The notes under the pieces: generated by a model
What the model was told of the DNA's origin: nothing
The model's input: the letters and a program-made list of their open reading frames with translations, nothing else
Databases searched by the model: none
Assembly (NCBI RefSeq): GCF_027497495.1
Contig: NZ_CP114205.1
Coordinates: forward strand, 4,092,001 to 4,156,000
Source: Streptomyces tubercidicus
GTDB lineage: Bacteria > Actinomycetota > Actinomycetes > Streptomycetales > Streptomycetaceae
Length of the DNA stretch: 64,000 nucleotides
Direction of reading: 5' to 3'
Translations under genes and position numbers: made by a program
Shown here: positions 1 to 7,137 of the stretch, in pieces
Layout: every line of letters begins with the position of its first letter
How positions within the stretch are numbered: the first letter of the stretch is position 1

Positions 1-754
1 TGTGCTGCCCGTCTACCACGATGCCGTTCGTGGAACCCAGATCCTGGACCATGGGGGGCGTTCCGACCCGGATCTCACAGTGACGCCGGGAGACACCCGG
101 GTCGTCGATCCGTACGTCGGCGTCGGTGCTACGGCCCAGCACGAGTGTGGGCCGCGAAATCTGGTGGCGGGTGCCGTTGATCTCGATCCAGCGCCTGGTT
201 TGCGCCTGCGGCTGCGCTCCCGCACCGGGCGGTGCCGTACGGGGTGCGGACTGCGCGCCGCCGGGAGGCGGGGACGAGGGCATGGGGGGCGGGCTCACAT
301 GGCCGCCGCCGGGCTGGCCGCCGCGGGGCGCCGCGGAGGTGCGCCGGTCGGCCGCCGGGCCCGGCTGGTCCTGCGACGAGCTGGAGGCGAGCGTGCGGCT
401 GCGGACGCGGTACAGGCCGGTGTCGAGATCGTCGGCCTTCTCCAGATGGACCTTGATCGAGCCCATGAAGGTGTACCGCTGCTGCTTGGCGTAGTCGCGG
501 ACCATGCTGGAGAGCTCTTCGCCGAGCTGCCCGCTGTAGGGGCTCAGCCGCTCGTAGTCCGGGGTGCTCAGCTCGACGATGAAGTCGTTGGGGACGACCG
601 TGCGGTCGCGGTTCCAGATGGTGGCGTTGTTGTCGCACTCGCGCTGCAGCGCGCCGGCGATCTCAACGGGCTGCACCTCGGACTTGAACACCTTGGCGAA
701 GGTGCCGTTGACGAGACCTTCGAGACGCTGCTCGAAACGCTTCAGTACTCCCAC
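1..754 (-). CDS. fhaA: FhaA-type DUF3662/FHA domain protein (3' truncated by window edge)
   Basis: Only the first 251 codons are in the window; the gene runs off the left edge. Residues 1-115 are the DUF3662 N-terminal domain, 125-185 a Pro/Gly/Ala/Gln-rich linker, and 187-251 most of a forkhead-associated domain with GR at 208, SRRH at 222 and STNG at 241, the phosphothreonine-binding signature. The start is GTG at 754-752, six bases after GGAAGGAGG. In actinobacteria FhaA reads Ser/Thr kinase signals for peptidoglycan synthesis and polar growth, usually beside fhaB, pstP, rodA, pbpA and a PASTA kinase, which would lie to the left of this window. The last FHA strands are missing only because of the edge. 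The family call is secure. Confidence 0.93.
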   Translation of the reverse strand, partial: MGVLKRFEQRLEGLVNGTFAKVFKSEVQPVEIAGALQRECDNNATIWNRDRTVVPNDFIVELSTPDYERLSPYSGQLGEELSSMVRDYAKQQRYTFMGSIKVHLEKADDLDTGLYRVRSRTLASSSSQDQPGPAADRRTSAAPRGGQPGGGHVSPPPMPSSPPPGGAQSAPRTAPPGAGAQPQAQTRRWIEINGTRHQISRPTLVLGRSTDADVRIDDPGVSRRHCEIRVGTPPMVQDLGSTNGIVVDGQH

Positions 755-1179
755 GGGGCACCTCCTTCCTCAGTCTTCGTCGGGGTCGTCCTGATCGAGT
801 CGTCCTGATACTGCTTACTGATCGTATCCACGCGTAGGGAAATCGGCTGGTTCCCCTTTCCCGCCTTGAGGACGAGTGTCGCCCCTCACAGGGTTGCCCG
901 GTGCTTGTCTGCTCCTTGCCCACTGCTCGTGCACTGCGATCGTAGATGTGCCCCGAAGACAGTGTCCCGCAACCGCCGACCACTCCGGCCGGGCGGGTGC
1001 CGGAGTCGGACATGGCGCGGGGCCGGCCGCGCCCGGCCGGCCCCGAGACGGACCGGACGGCCCGCGCCCTGTTTGCGGCTACGGCGAGTGTGAACCCTTG
1101 GGGCAGCGCTCGGCGAATGTCCGGGGTGAGGCGGGGTGCCGCCCGGGTTGCCGCAGGGCGGGGACCGGGGGAAAGGCGT
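755..1179. other. Gene-free stretch between fhaA and the tRNA-Leu promoter
   Basis: No convincing coding sequence was found; the open frames here are composition shadows without ribosome binding sites. It must contain the fhaA promoter: on the minus strand TACGAT at about 826-821 could be a -10 box, but no good -35 precedes it. I see no repeat or strong hairpin. Confidence 0.5.
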
Positions 1180-1209
1180 GTGAAGGCACCCCCCACAGCG
1201 TGCTAGTGT
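1180..1209 (+). promoter_or_regulatory. Probable tRNA-Leu promoter
   Basis: GTGAAG (1180-1185) and TAGTGT (1204-1209) are separated by 18 bases, a plausible vegetative -35/-10 pair about 80 bases upstream of the tRNA. No other gene lies downstream before the tRNA terminator. Confidence 0.4.
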
Positions 1210-1289
1210 TCTCGATGTCGGAAGGCGCTCGCACAAGACCCGGACGGAACAGCCCGGATCACGTGAGAGGATCAACCGGCAGCACCCAT

Positions 1290-1373
1290 GCGCGGGTGGC
1301 GGAATAGGCAGACGCGCTGGATTCAGGTTCCAGTGCCCGAAAGGGCGTGGGGGTTCAACTCCCCCCTCGCGCA
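1290..1373 (+). tRNA. tRNA-Leu, anticodon CAG
   Basis: This is an 84-nt cloverleaf with the long variable arm of a class II tRNA. The acceptor stem pairs GCGCGGG (1290-1296) with CTCGCGC (1366-1372), including one G-U pair, and the discriminator is A1373. The anticodon stem CTGGA/TCCAG encloses TTCAGGT, placing anticodon CAG at 1324-1326. The T-arm carries GTTCAAC. It reads the CUG codon, common in this GC-rich coding sequence. CCA is not encoded. There is no integrase or duplicated tRNA end nearby, so I see no sign that it serves as an attachment site here. Confidence 0.97.
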
Positions 1374-1379
1374 CAGATG

Positions 1380-1421
1380 AGACCCCCGGTCTCCGGAGAA
1401 ATCCGGAGACCGGGGGTCTTT
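1380..1421 (+). terminator. Intrinsic terminator of tRNA-Leu
   Basis: A perfect 17-bp inverted repeat (1381-1397 and 1402-1418, beginning GACCCCCGGT) with a GAAA tetraloop is followed by TTT. It begins seven bases after the tRNA and would also stop transcription from the opposite direction. Confidence 0.9.
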
Positions 1422-1630
1422 CGTTGCGTTTGTCACGTTGTTGGCTATGTCACGGGGGCGCGGGGCGGGCCCCGGAGTGGCCTGGGTGTTTGAGGGCTAC
1501 GTCACATGCTTGGCCTCGGGGGGCTGGGTGGTTCTTGCCCGCGCCCGTTACCGGCCGCGCCGTGGCTGTGTTGGGCCGTGGGACAGCCGGGCCGCCTGTC
1601 TGCGCCCCGGCTCGGCTGTCCTGGCCGGGG

Positions 1631-2281
1631 TCAGGCGGCGAGGCGCGCGACGAGGGCCTTGGCCTTGGCCGCCGCGTCCTCGTGGGCCTTGTCGCGGGAG
1701 GTCTCGTACAGCGGGACCAGCTCGGCCATCGCCGGATTGTTGGGGGCCATGGTCAGCTCGGGGACGATGAAGTCGACGTCCAGGCCCAGCCCGCCGTTCA
1801 GCACGGCCTCCAGGTAGTTCTGGACGTACTCGAAGGACTCACGGGGCGTGCCCGGCGCGTAGGAACCGCCGCGGCTGGCAACGACGGTGACCGGGGTGCC
1901 CTTGGCCGACGGCTGCTCACCCGCCGTACGTCCCATGATGATCACCTGGTCGAGCCACGCCTTGAGCGTCGACGGGATCGTGAAGTTGTACATCGGCGCG
2001 CCTATGACGATCGCGTCGGCCCGCTCCAGCTCCTCGGCGAGCGTGACGCGCAGCGCGAAGGCCGCCTGCTGCTCGGGGGTGTGGCTGGCCGGGTCGGAGA
2101 AGCCGGCGGAGGCGCCGACGCCGTCGAGGTGCGGCAGCGGATCGGTGGCCAGGTCGCGGTGGATCACGGTGCCCTCGGGGTGCTGCTCCTCCCATGCCTT
2201 GCGGAAGGCCGCGGTGACGGAGCGGGAGGCGGAGCCGGCCTCGGGGAAGACGGACGAGTCGATGAGCAGAAGCGTGGCCAT
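1631..2281 (-). CDS. azoR: FMN-dependent NADH-azoreductase
   Basis: The 216-residue length is typical of the AzoR/AcpD flavodoxin-fold family. The first beta strand LLLIDSS leads into a Ser-rich FMN-phosphate loop (residues 16-22), and APMYNFTIP at 95-103 is the diagnostic flavin-contacting motif; RGGSY follows near 150. These cytoplasmic enzymes reduce quinones and azo compounds with NADH and protect against electrophile stress. The start ATG follows GAAGGA on the minus strand. It is divergent from an HxlR regulator 126 bp away, the usual arrangement for quinone- or aldehyde-sensing control of such reductases. The family is certain; the physiological substrate is unknown. Confidence 0.92.
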   Translation of the reverse strand: MATLLLIDSSVFPEAGSASRSVTAAFRKAWEEQHPEGTVIHRDLATDPLPHLDGVGASAGFSDPASHTPEQQAAFALRVTLAEELERADAIVIGAPMYNFTIPSTLKAWLDQVIIMGRTAGEQPSAKGTPVTVVASRGGSYAPGTPRESFEYVQNYLEAVLNGGLGLDVDFIVPELTMAPNNPAMAELVPLYETSRDKAHEDAAAKAKALVARLAA

Positions 2282-2342
2282 GGGGATCGGTCCTTCGGTA
2301 GGCGGCCGGGCGGAGCTCGACCACTGGTTGAATTCCGTACGT

Positions 2343-2361
2343 CACTATTGATAGCACAGTG
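2343..2361. promoter_or_regulatory. Candidate HxlR operator
   Basis: An imperfect palindrome of CACT and AGTG arms separated by 11 bases lies in the azoR-HxlR intergenic region, 62 bp from the azoR start and 47 bp before the HxlR start. The assignment rests on position and symmetry only. Confidence 0.35.
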
Positions 2362-2407
2362 GCTTACTTTTCCGCAGTACCCAACGCGAGGGCGGTACGC
2401 TGGGTGT

Positions 2408-2770
2408 ATGGCGGACCACGGTGAGGCGATCTGCAGGCAGGTCGACGACGGCATGACGCGCGTCTTCGAGCTGTTCGGAAAGCGCTGGACGGGGCTGATC
2501 GTCGCGACGCTGATGCCGGGGCCGGTGCACTTCGCCGATCTGCGGCGGGCGATCCCCGGGATCAGTGAGCGGATGCTCTCCGACCGCCTCATGGAGCTGG
2601 CGTCGACCGGCCTGCTGATCCGTGAGGTGGACGCGGGACCGCCGCTGCGCGTCTCTTACCGGCTGACGGAGGCCGGTCTGGCGTTGGAGTCCGCGCTCAA
2701 GGAGCTGGGGCGCTGGGCGGAGACCTACCTTGCCGATGGCGGGCAGTGTCCGGATCGGTTCCGGAAGTAG
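2408..2770 (+). CDS. HxlR-family winged-helix regulator
   Basis: This 120-residue protein is a compact HxlR/DUF24 winged helix: CRQVDDGM, then FGKRWTGLIV (recognition region), GISERMLSDRL and the wing LRVSYRLTEAG. Cys9 sits where redox-sensing HxlR proteins often carry a conserved Cys; a second Cys lies at 115. I chose the ATG at 2408, not the long upstream extension of the same frame, because family homology begins there and a TACGCT -10 box ends six bases before it, suggesting a leaderless transcript. It is divergent from azoR, which it probably represses until an electrophile or oxidant is sensed. The effector is inferred, not seen. Confidence 0.9.
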   Translation: MADHGEAICRQVDDGMTRVFELFGKRWTGLIVATLMPGPVHFADLRRAIPGISERMLSDRLMELASTGLLIREVDAGPPLRVSYRLTEAGLALESALKELGRWAETYLADGGQCPDRFRK

Positions 2771-2873
2771 AGGCCGGGGGCCTGGGGCTGAGGCTGGGGG
2801 CCGGGTGGCGGTGCTTCGCGTCCGCTTGTGGGTCTGGGGTGGATGTGGGGTGGGTGTGGGCTCGGGTGGGGGT

Positions 2874-3308
2874 CTAGCCGAGCCGATCCTGGGCGGCGTT
2901 GTAGCGGCGTAGATAGGTCGCGAAGCGGTCGAGGTCTTCCTCGTCCCAGTCGGCCAGCCGCTCGTGGAACGCCCGGCGGCGGCTGGCGGTGACGTTGGCG
3001 AGCACCTGGTCCCCCTTCTCCGTGGGGTGCAGCACCTGGACGCGGTGGTCCTCCGGGTCGACGCGGCGCTCGACGAAACCGAGCTTCTCCAGTGCGGCGA
3101 TCTGCCGGCTGACCGTGGATTTGTCCAGGAAGTAGTGCGCCGCGAGGTCCGTGGCACGGCATCCCTGCTGGTCATCGAGGTGCGCAAGCAGGGTGTAGGA
3201 GACCAGCGACAGCTCTGGATGCATCCGGGCGGCGGCCGCGCGGGCCCGGCGGGCGAACGCGGTCATCTCTTGCTGGATGGTCTCGACGGAGTCCTCGCGG
3301 TGAGCCAC
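2874..3308 (-). CDS. MarR-family transcriptional regulator
   Basis: The 144-residue protein has the MarR fold: dimerisation helix at 1-30, SLVSYTLL helix, recognition helix DKSTVSRQIAALEKLG at 62-77, the wing RRVDPEDHRV, and a C-terminal helix. The start is GTG at 3308 after AAAGG. Two identical 15-bp palindromes upstream (3330-3344 and 3355-3369) argue for autoregulation. The nearest divergent gene is the DUF2252 protein, 312 bp away; the downstream convergent neighbour is the HxlR gene. The ligand cannot be predicted from sequence. Confidence 0.92.
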   Translation of the reverse strand: MAHREDSVETIQQEMTAFARRARAAAARMHPELSLVSYTLLAHLDDQQGCRATDLAAHYFLDKSTVSRQIAALEKLGFVERRVDPEDHRVQVLHPTEKGDQVLANVTASRRRAFHERLADWDEEDLDRFATYLRRYNAAQDRLG

Positions 3309-3329
3309 GGTTTGCCTTTCGTAGAGCTA

Positions 3330-3344
3330 GTTGTATAGCACAAC
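3330..3344. promoter_or_regulatory. MarR operator copy 1
   Basis: The sequence is GTTGT-TATAG... with perfect five-base arms GTTGT/ACAAC and a five-base centre (ATAGC). It starts 22 bp upstream of the MarR start codon and matches copy 2 in arms and spacing. Confidence 0.75.
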
Positions 3345-3354
3345 GCAATTGGGG

Positions 3355-3369
3355 GTTGTGATTGACAAC
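3355..3369. promoter_or_regulatory. MarR operator copy 2
   Basis: The arms GTTGT and ACAAC flank a five-base centre (GATTG). The centre lies 25 bp from that of copy 1, about two and a half helical turns. Confidence 0.72.
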
Positions 3370-3620
3370 TACTGCCCGGCGGTCACCGGTCAGGCGTCGC
3401 GGGTGCGGGCCGATGCGGCCACCGGCCCCAGTGGTGACAGCTGAGCCGACGAGCGCATGGAGAGTTATCCACAGGCTCTGCGGGCTGCGCCGGGACCTCG
3501 GTAACGTCATGCACGTCGGCAGGCCGGAACCGCCCGGCGCGCGGACGAGCGCAGAACACAGCCACACTGAAGCGCAGGGACATCAAGAACAACAGATCGT
3601 GAAGGGGGAGGTGGCCCGCT
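3370..3620. other. Upstream region of the DUF2252 gene
   Basis: With the preceding operators this makes a gene-free stretch of 312 bases. I see no ORF with a ribosome binding site. It contains one DnaA-box-like 15-mer (3473-3487), listed separately, and must hold the DUF2252 promoter, which I cannot place. Confidence 0.5.
3473..3487 (-). promoter_or_regulatory. DnaA-box-like motif (TTATCCACA core)
   Basis: The reverse complement is AGCCTGTGGATAACT, identical over 15 bases to 12167-12181 and close to copies at 16858 and 19697-19725. The core is a perfect 9-bp DnaA box. Whether DnaA binds here is untested. Confidence 0.5.
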
Positions 3621-5078
3621 ATGCCGCGTGTGCCGTACGTACCGGGGTTTGCCCGTCCGGACGCACAGGGAGCGTCGCCCAAGGCCGTCGGGCGGGCGCT
3701 GCGGGATCGGCTCCCGCGTTCCGGGCAGGCCGAGCTGCCGATCGCGGACGGGCGGCCGGACGCGGTCGCGGCGGTCGAGGAGTCCAACGTCGGCCGGCTG
3801 CCCGAGCTGACGCCGATACGGGTCGGGCGGATGGCCGCGAGCCCCTTCGCCTTCCTCCGCGGCTCCGCGGGCCTGATGGCGTACGACCTGGCCGCCGGCT
3901 CGGTGACCGGCATCGGCACGCAGATATGCGGAGATGCCCACGCCGCCAACTTCGGCCTCTACGGCGACGCCCGCGGCGGTCTCGTCATCGACCTCAACGA
4001 CTTCGACGAGACCCTGCACGGGCCGTGGGAGTGGGACGTGAAGCGGCTCGCGACGTCGGTTGTACTGGCCGGCCGGGAGGCGGGCGCCGATGAGGACGAC
4101 TGCCGCAAGGCGGCGTGCGACGTGGCGGGCTCCTATCGGCGCACGATGCGGCTGCTGGCCAAACTGCCGGTCGTCGAGGCGTGGAAGGCGATCGCCGACG
4201 AGGAACTGGTCTCGCACACCGACGCCCGGGATCTGCTGGGCACCCTGGAACAGGTCGCGGAGAAGGCGCGCAGGAACACCAGCGCGCGGTTCGCGGCCAA
4301 GGCGACGGAGCCGACGGCTGACGGCGGCCGCCGGTTCGTGGATGCGCAGCCGGTGCTGCGGCGGGTGCCGGACGCGGAGGCGGCAGCCGTGGCGGCGGCC
4401 CTCAGCGGCTATCTGGACACGGTCACCGAGCACCGGCTCCCCCTGCTGGCCCGGTACGCGATCCACGATGTGGCCTTCCGCGTGGTCGGCACGGGCAGCG
4501 TGGGGCTGCGGTCGTATGTGGTGCTGCTGCTGGATCACCGCGGCGAACCGCTGGTCCTGCAGATGAAGGAGGCACGCGGGTCGGCGCTGACGCCCTTCGT
4601 GGAGAAGGCCGGCTTCCCGGTGCCGTCGGTGGCGCACGAGGGACGCCGGGTGGTGCTCGGACAGCGCCGGATGCAGGTGGTCAGCGACATCCTGCTGGGC
4701 TGGACGACGGTGCAGGGCTTGGCGTCGTCGGGAGGGGGTGCCGCGGGCGCAGATGGTGCGGGCGCGGACCACGGCTCTCAGGACGGACTGCCCTTCCAGG
4801 TCCGGCAGTTCAGAAACCGCAAGGGCAGCGTGGACCCGACGCAGCTGTCCGGCGACCAGATGGACGACTACGCCCGGATGACCGGCGCCCTCCTGGCCCG
4901 AGCGCACTCCCACAGCACCGACCCCCGCCTGCTGGCCGGCTACTGCGGCAAGAACGAAGAACTGGACGAGGCCATAGCGTCCTTCGCGGTGTCCTACGCG
5001 GACCGCACGGAAGCAGACCACGCGGCACTGACCGCGGCGGTGAAGAGCGGGCGGATCGAGGCAGAGATGGGGGTGTGA
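3621..5078 (+). CDS. DUF2252 family protein
   Basis: The 485-residue protein belongs to DUF2252, an uncharacterised family with a kinase-like fold. Conserved pieces visible are MAASPFAFLRG (71-81), GDAHAANFG (104-112), DLNDFDE (124-130) and VKRLATS (140-146); the GDxHxxN and DFD-like motifs recall the catalytic and metal-binding loops of aminoglycoside/choline kinase folds. It ends with an AHSHSTD...YADRTEADH region typical of the family. ATG follows GGGGAGG at good spacing. It stands alone, with a MarR gene and paired operators upstream on the other strand. A phosphotransferase role is inference; no substrate is known to me. Confidence 0.88.
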   Translation: MPRVPYVPGFARPDAQGASPKAVGRALRDRLPRSGQAELPIADGRPDAVAAVEESNVGRLPELTPIRVGRMAASPFAFLRGSAGLMAYDLAAGSVTGIGTQICGDAHAANFGLYGDARGGLVIDLNDFDETLHGPWEWDVKRLATSVVLAGREAGADEDDCRKAACDVAGSYRRTMRLLAKLPVVEAWKAIADEELVSHTDARDLLGTLEQVAEKARRNTSARFAAKATEPTADGGRRFVDAQPVLRRVPDAEAAAVAAALSGYLDTVTEHRLPLLARYAIHDVAFRVVGTGSVGLRSYVVLLLDHRGEPLVLQMKEARGSALTPFVEKAGFPVPSVAHEGRRVVLGQRRMQVVSDILLGWTTVQGLASSGGGAAGADGAGADHGSQDGLPFQVRQFRNRKGSVDPTQLSGDQMDDYARMTGALLARAHSHSTDPRLLAGYCGKNEELDEAIASFAVSYADRTEADHAALTAAVKSGRIEAEMGV

Positions 5079-5173
5079 GGGGGCGGGCTCGGGGGCCGTG
5101 CGGGGGGCGGTCGTTGGGCCGGTGGTAGTCGGTGGTCGGTGGTCGAGGGGTGAGGCCGAGGTTGGGGTTGGCT

Positions 5174-5243
5174 GGGCGCAGGGCGCAGGGCGCAGGGCGC
5201 AGGGCGCAGGGCGCAGGGCGCAGGGCGCAGGGCGCAGGGCGCT
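5174..5243. repeat. GGGCGCA heptamer tandem array, nine perfect copies plus one variant
   Basis: Nine identical GGGCGCA units (5174-5236) are followed by GGGCGCT. The regular G3-N4 spacing gives G-quadruplex-forming potential on the plus strand, and such arrays tend to change copy number by slippage. Confidence 0.95.
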
Positions 5244-5286
5244 GGGGGCGGTGTCGAGCCGTGGGCGGTGGCGCGGCGCTGAAGCG

Positions 5287-5361
5287 TGACGGTCGGCACG
5301 GTGCTGCGCCATGACCGTCGGTGCGGTGCCGCGCCGTGGCTGCCGATGCGGCATCGCGCCG
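5287..5361. repeat. Three degenerate 25-bp tandem repeats
   Basis: Units at 5287-5311, 5312-5336 and 5337-5361 share the pattern TGxC-GTCGG-GCGGTGC-GCGCC with several substitutions, most in the third copy. Confidence 0.7.
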
Positions 5362-5475
5362 TGGGTGGGTGGTGGTGGAGGGGGAGGTTGGGGCGGGGGG
5401 AGGGGGCCCCAAGCCAGCCGGAAGCGAGTGAATGGCCGTGGAGTGCCGCCCACGGCGGGGCCGTACGCTGGCCGG

Positions 5476-6669
5476 GTGACGAACTCGCACGCGGAGAACA
5501 TGCAGGACGGCCAGCACCGGCCGGACGTACCGGGCGCCCCGGACGTCCAGCCTGACCCGCTGGCACCGGACGCCCGCGGCGGTGGGCAGGACGCCCCGCT
5601 CGGGCAGGGCACTCAGCTCGGGCAGGGCGGCGGTCCGGAAGATCAGGTCGCGGGCTCGGAGGGGCTTGGCGTCAGCCACGGGGCCCAGACCGATCCACTC
5701 GGGGGTCAGGCCGGGGCCGGGGCTGGGCCAGGTGCGGGTCAGGCCGCCGCAGGGTCCGAGCCGGGCGTCGCTCAGGCTTCGGCAGGGTCCGAGCCGGGCG
5801 TCGGTGAGTCCGCCGCAGAGTCCGAGCCCGGCGTCGGTCAGGTCGGGGCGGGGGCCGGGCAGGGCGAGGTGTCGGACGAGCAGGCGGCGGCTCAGGATGA
5901 GGCGACCCGGCGGCTGGCGAAGGCGGTGCTGGCCGCGGAGCAGGCGCTGATCGAGTTCGAGATCGCGGTGGAGACCTTCCGGGTGGAGGTGGAGAACTTC
6001 TCCCGTCTGCACCACCAGCGGCTCGGCCCCATGTACGCACGGCTGGACGAGCTGGACGCGCAGATCGCCGAAGCGGTGGCGGCGCGTACGGGCGACGCCG
6101 AGGACATCCGTAAGGCGCGGGAGGCGCGGGCGTCGGTGCTGCCGATGCCCGAGGTCGAGGAGCTGTTCCACGGCTGGATGGGGTCGGACGGGCTGTTCCC
6201 CGAGGCCCAGGCGATGCTCACCGAGCAGTCGGTGCGGCCGCCGCAGAAGGTGCGCCCCAGTGAAGAGGCCCGCAAGGTCTACCGCGATCTGGTGCGCAAG
6301 GCTCACCCGGACCTGGCGCGGGACGACGCGGAACGGGCCCGGCGGGACGCGTTCATCGCACGCGTCAACGCGGCGTACGCCCAGGGCGACGCGGCGGTGC
6401 TGCGCGAGCTGGCGCGTGAGTGGGAGGCCGGTCCGGTGCCGGTCGAGGAGCGGCTCAGTGAGAGCGAGGAGCTCTACGCGCGGCTGGAGTGGCTGGCCGA
6501 GCGCAAGGAGCTGCTGGCCGCGATGGCCGCCGAGCTGGAGGAGAGCGCGATCGGCGCGATGATCAAGATGGCGCCGGAGGACCCGGACGCGCTGCTGGAC
6601 GAGATCGCCGAGAAGCTGCTCGCCGATGTCTCGGAACGCGAGACCTACCTCGCGCAGCTGGTCGGGTAG
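5476..6669 (+). CDS. J-domain (DnaJ-like) protein with disordered repeat N-terminus
   Basis: Read from the GTG at 5476 this is 397 residues. Residues 1-140 are low-complexity Gly/Gln/Ser/Glu/Pro sequence including three 11-residue repeats around SEPGV. Residues 145-215 form a predicted coiled coil (QALIEFEIAVETF...). A J-domain follows near 255-305 with YRDLVRKA and the invariant HPD at 277-279, then FIARVNAAY. The C-terminal 90 residues are acidic and helical. It would stimulate an Hsp70 through HPD; there are no Zn fingers or substrate-binding domains of a class I DnaJ. The start is supported by a -10 box (TACGCT) six bases upstream, implying a leaderless mRNA, and by lack of homology in the longer frame. 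The client and partner DnaK are unknown. Confidence 0.85.
   Translation: MTNSHAENMQDGQHRPDVPGAPDVQPDPLAPDARGGGQDAPLGQGTQLGQGGGPEDQVAGSEGLGVSHGAQTDPLGGQAGAGAGPGAGQAAAGSEPGVAQASAGSEPGVGESAAESEPGVGQVGAGAGQGEVSDEQAAAQDEATRRLAKAVLAAEQALIEFEIAVETFRVEVENFSRLHHQRLGPMYARLDELDAQIAEAVAARTGDAEDIRKAREARASVLPMPEVEELFHGWMGSDGLFPEAQAMLTEQSVRPPQKVRPSEEARKVYRDLVRKAHPDLARDDAERARRDAFIARVNAAYAQGDAAVLRELAREWEAGPVPVEERLSESEELYARLEWLAERKELLAAMAAELEESAIGAMIKMAPEDPDALLDEIAEKLLADVSERETYLAQLVG
5743..5841 (+). repeat. Three 33-nt in-frame tandem repeats in the J-domain gene
   Basis: The core GGGTCCGAGCCGGGCGTCG recurs at 5752, 5785 and (as GAGTCCGAG...) 5818, exactly 33 bases apart, encoding three 11-residue units with SEPGV. 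Confidence 0.85.
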
Positions 6670-6679
6670 CGTCGGCAGC

Positions 6680-7024
6680 ATGCAATTTGGTTCTGTGCCC
6701 ACGGTCGGTGTCGACGCTCTCAGTTCGGAGGACTTCCTCCTGGACGTGCGCGAGGACGACGAGTGGGAGGCGGGGCACGCCGAGGGCGCGCTGCACATCC
6801 CGATGAGTGAATTCGTCGCCCGCTACGGGGAGTTGACCGAGGCCGCTCCGGGCGACGGCAAGGTGTATGTGCTGTGCCGGGTCGGTGGGCGCTCGGCGCA
6901 GGTGGCGCAGTATCTGATCCAGCAAGGCGTCGACGCGGTGAACGTCGCGGGCGGTATGCAGGCATGGGAGGCCGCCGGCCGCCCCGTCTCGGACGGCAAG
7001 GGCGGCTCGGGGTCGGTCATCTAG
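6680..7024 (+). CDS. Single-domain rhodanese-like protein
   Basis: The 114 residues form one rhodanese domain: FLLDVREDDEWEAGHAEGALHIP (in part), the active-site loop CRVGGR with Cys66, and the C-terminal GGMQAWEAAGRPV. The six-residue loop starting with Cys fits a sulfurtransferase and not a Cdc25-like phosphatase. The ATG at 6680 is preferred over an in-frame upstream ATG because homology starts there and TAGCGT (6667-6672), which contains the stop codon of the J-domain gene, lies seven bases upstream as a leaderless -10 box. It is a cytoplasmic thiosulfate or persulfide sulfurtransferase by family; the acceptor is unknown. Confidence 0.92.
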   Translation: MQFGSVPTVGVDALSSEDFLLDVREDDEWEAGHAEGALHIPMSEFVARYGELTEAAPGDGKVYVLCRVGGRSAQVAQYLIQQGVDAVNVAGGMQAWEAAGRPVSDGKGGSGSVI

Positions 7025-7137
7025 CCGGAGCGGCTGGGGCGGGCCGGGTTGCCCCGGTAGCGACAGCGCTGAAACCCGGTGCCGATGCGGCGCTCCCTCG
7101 GCCCCGCGCCGGCGCACGCTTCCGGTTCGCTTCCGAC

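Larger units (their letters stand above)
5079..5475. other. Repeat-rich intergenic spacer
   Basis: This 397-base spacer has no credible gene. It holds a 7-bp tandem repeat (5174-5243), a degenerate 25-bp triple repeat (5287-5361), and ends with a TACGCT -10 box (5464-5469) six bases before the GTG of the J-domain gene. The open frame 5098-5289 simply translates the 7-bp repeat. Confidence 0.7.

Noticed and set aside
1290..1373. tRNA-Leu as an integration site
   Set aside because: No integrase, no duplicated 3' end and no foreign genes follow it.
1424..2407. N-terminal extension of the HxlR frame
   Set aside because: It runs antisense through azoR, lacks homology and precedes the likely promoter.
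5098..5289. ORF encoding AQGAGRR-type repeats
   Set aside because: It is only the translation of the GGGCGCA array in one frame and has no ribosome binding site.
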